Shown: one piece after another, positions 61,901 to 64,000 of the stretch
Layout: each line of letters begins with the position of its first letter
Position numbering within the stretch: position 1 is the stretch's first letter
Assembly (NCBI RefSeq): GCF_029227915.1
Contig: NC_079875.1
Location: 2,170,001-2,234,000, forward strand
From: Hydractinia symbiolongicarpus
Taxonomy: Eukaryota; Cnidaria; Hydrozoa; Anthoathecata; Hydractiniidae
Reading direction: 5' to 3'
DNA: 64,000 bases
The notes under the pieces: generated by a model
The model's database searches: none
Told to the model about the DNA's origin: nothing
Seen by the model: the letters and a program-made list of their open reading frames with translations, nothing else
Made by a program: the position numbers and the translations under genes

Positions 61901-63890
61901 AGACGCTGAATAAAAGAAGTTTAATCGCCGGCAAACGAAAACCCGCGATTTCCCGTAAATCCCGGACTCGGCCCGTATAGTCAAAAGTATACAAAGAAAG
62001 TACCCTGTGAGTAAACTCATTTCCAAAACGATTTTTTAAATTATCTTTTCACCACTAAAACGCATGAGACTTGTAGTTTTCAAAAATGCTTTCATTTTTG
62101 ATGAGACGCTGAATAAAAGGAGTTTAATCGCCGGCTAACGAAAACCTGCGATTTCCCGTAAATCCCGGGCTTGGCCCGTATAGTTGAATGTATATAAAGA
62201 AAGTAACAAGGAAGTAAACTGATTTCCCGAACGATTTTTGAAATTATTTCTGCACCACTAGAACGAATGAGACTTGTAGTTTCCAAAAATGTTTTTATTT
62301 TTAATGAGACGCTTGATGAAAGAGGTTTAATCGCCGGCAAACGAAATACCACGATTTCCCTAAATCCCGGGCTTGTCCCGTATAGTCGAATGTTTACAAA
62401 GAAAGTACCCTGTGAGTAAACTCATTTCCAGAACGATTTTTTAAATTGTTTTTTCACCACTAAAACGCGTGAGACTTGTAGTTTTCAAAAGTGTTTTCAT
62501 TTTTGATGAGACGTTGAATAAAAGAAGTTTAATCGCCGGCAAACGAAAACCCGCGATTTCCCGTAAATCCAGGACTCGGCCCGTATAGTCAAAAGTGTAC
62601 AAAGAAAGTACCCAGGGAGTAAACTCATTTCCCGAACGATTTTTTAAATTATTATTTCACCACTAAAACGCATGAGACTTGTAGTTTTCAGAAATGTTTT
62701 TATTTTTGATGAGACGCTTAGTGAAAGTGGTTTAATCGCCGGCAAACGAAAACCCGCGATTTCCCGTAAATTCCGGGCTTGGCCCGTATGGTCGAATGTA
62801 TACAAAGAAAGTACCCTGTGAGTAAACTCATTTCCAAAACGATTTTTTAAATTATCTTTTCACCACTAAAACGCATGAGACTTGTAGTTTTCAAAAATGC
62901 TTTCATTTTTGATGAGACGCTGAATAAAAGGAGTTTAATCGCCGGCAAACGAAAACCTGCGATTTCCCGTAAATCCCGGGCTTGTCCCGTATAGTCGAAT
63001 GTTTACAAAGAAAGTACCCTGTGAGTAAACTCATTTCCAGAACGATTTTTGAAATTGTTTTTTCACCACTAAAACGCGTGAGACTTGTAGTTTTCAAAAG
63101 TGTTTTCATTTTTGATGAGACGCTGAATAAAAGAAGTTTAATCGCCGGCAAACGAAAACCCGCGATTTCCCGTAAATCCCGGACTCGGCCCGTATAGTCA
63201 AAAGTATACAAAGAAAGTACCCTGTGAGTAAACTCATTTCCAAAACGATGTTTTAAATTATCTTTTCACCACTAAAACGCATGAGACTTGTAGTTTTCAA
63301 AAATGCTTTCATTTTTGATGAGACGCTAAATAAAAGGAGTTTAATCGCCGGCTAACGAAAACCTGCGATTTCCCGTAAATCCCGGGCTTGTCCCGTATAG
63401 TCGAATGTTTACAAAGAAAGTACCCAGGGAGTAAACTCATTTCCCGAACGATTTTTTAAACTATTATTTCACCACTAAAGCCAATGAGACTTGTAGTTTT
63501 CAGAAATGTTTTCATTTTTGATGAGACGCTTAATGAATGTGGTTTAATAGCTGGCAAACAAAAACCTGCGATTTCCCGCAAATTCCGGACTCGGCCCGTA
63601 TAGTCAAAAGTATACAAAGAAAGTACCCAGGGAGTAAACTCATTTCCCAAACGATTATTTAAATTATTATTTCACCACTAAAGCCCATGAGACTTGTAGT
63701 TTTCAGAAATGTTTTCATTTTTGATGAGACGCTAAATGAATGTGGTTTAATAGCCGGCAAACGAAAACCCGCGATTTCTTGTAAATCCCGGGCTTGGCCC
63801 GTATAGTCGAATGTATACAAAGAAAGTACCCTGTGAGTAAACTCTTTTCCCGAACGATTTTTTAAATTATTATCTTACCACTAAAGCCCA
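58980..63890 (+). repeat. Higher-order repeats at 1826 and 1217 bp offsets
   Basis: A block with TAACAAGGGAGTAAACTGATT-type and TTTCTGCACCACTAG variants is repeated. Paired landmarks at 59860/61686 give 1826, 61686/62903 give 1217, and 60413/63456 give 3043 (the sum). The two offsets differ by 609 bp, three monomers. Confidence 0.82.
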
Positions 63891-64000
63891 TGAGACTTGT
63901 AGTTTTTAAAAATGTTTTCATTTTTGATGAGACGCTGAATAAAAGAAGTTTAATCGCCGGCAAACGAAAACCCACGACTTCCCGTAACTCCCAGACTCGG

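Larger units (their letters stand above)
58107..64000 (+). repeat. Satellite array, right part (same 203 bp family)
   Basis: The array resumes exactly where it was broken by the transposon, beginning with the second half of the interrupted monomer (TCCGGACTCGGCCCG) and running off the end of the window. Monomers have the same orientation and landmarks as the left part, about 29 copies by length. They share the subtypes of 47.5-50.6 kb (CGCGTGAGAC, GCAAATTCCGG, TTTTGAAATTGTTTT) rather than those of 5-47 kb, which shows the two sides were one continuous local domain before the insertion. No gene is seen here. Confidence 0.98.

Noticed and set aside
47563-63650. Paired plus and minus open frames of 71-107 codons in the 47.5-50.6 and 58.1-63.7 kb arrays
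   Set aside because: Both strands are open over the same bases only because these monomer subtypes lack stops. Differences between copies fall at all codon positions. There is no sign of a real protein.
58107-64000. tRNA, 5S rRNA or Pol III promoter boxes in the satellite
   Set aside because: No B-box-like GGTTCGANNCC, no cloverleaf pairing and no resemblance to 5S sequence on either strand.

Overview
The window is eukaryotic and almost certainly from an invertebrate animal. It consists of one very large tandem satellite array interrupted by a single 7.5 kb DNA transposon. The evidence for a eukaryote is the satellite itself, GT-AG introns that keep reading frame, and two transposon proteins of types I know from animal genomes (a CMC/EnSpm-like transposase and a DUF4806-type protein). 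I cannot name the species.

Positions 1-50615 and 58107-64000 are satellite DNA with a monomer of about 203 bp, all in the same orientation. Every monomer carries the same landmarks: GATGAGACGCTGAATAAAAG, GCCGGCAAACGAAAA, TTTCCCGTAAA, CGGCCCGTATAG, GTATACAAAGAAAGTACCC, AACTCATTTCCCGAACGATT, CACCACTAAA and GAGACTTGTAG. Dividing length by monomer size gives roughly 250 monomers on the left and 29 on the right (estimated, not counted). Monomers differ by recurrent small deletions and by a diagnostic subtype switch. They are organised into higher-order blocks repeated in tandem at offsets of 2308, 1689, 2666, 3080, 2398, 1488/1691, 1098/1504, 1097/1504, 812, 2669, 1421, 1826 and 1217 bp. Several of these offsets differ from each other by whole monomers. 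One block recurs 9859 bp away. The many short open frames in the array are read-through of the repeat, not genes.

Positions 50616-58106 hold an EnSpm/CACTA-like (CMC superfamily) transposon. It has 14 bp perfect termini (CCCAGCCGGCACAA), a TC target duplication, and subterminal zones packed with the palindrome AGACGTCT. Removing the element and one TC restores an intact satellite monomer exactly. Both of its genes are on the minus strand, so its 5' end is the right-hand end. The first gene encodes a transposase of about 627 residues (54764-56647). The second, downstream gene (51692-54088) is split into eleven proposed exons that are mostly too short to appear as open frames. Joined in phase they give a 343-residue protein with a DUF4806-like C-terminal domain. 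Neither gene shows a disabling mutation, so the element may be young and perhaps autonomous. A reasonable inference, not shown by the sequence, is that the second protein plays an accessory DNA-binding role like TnpA of plant CACTA elements and recognises the subterminal repeats.
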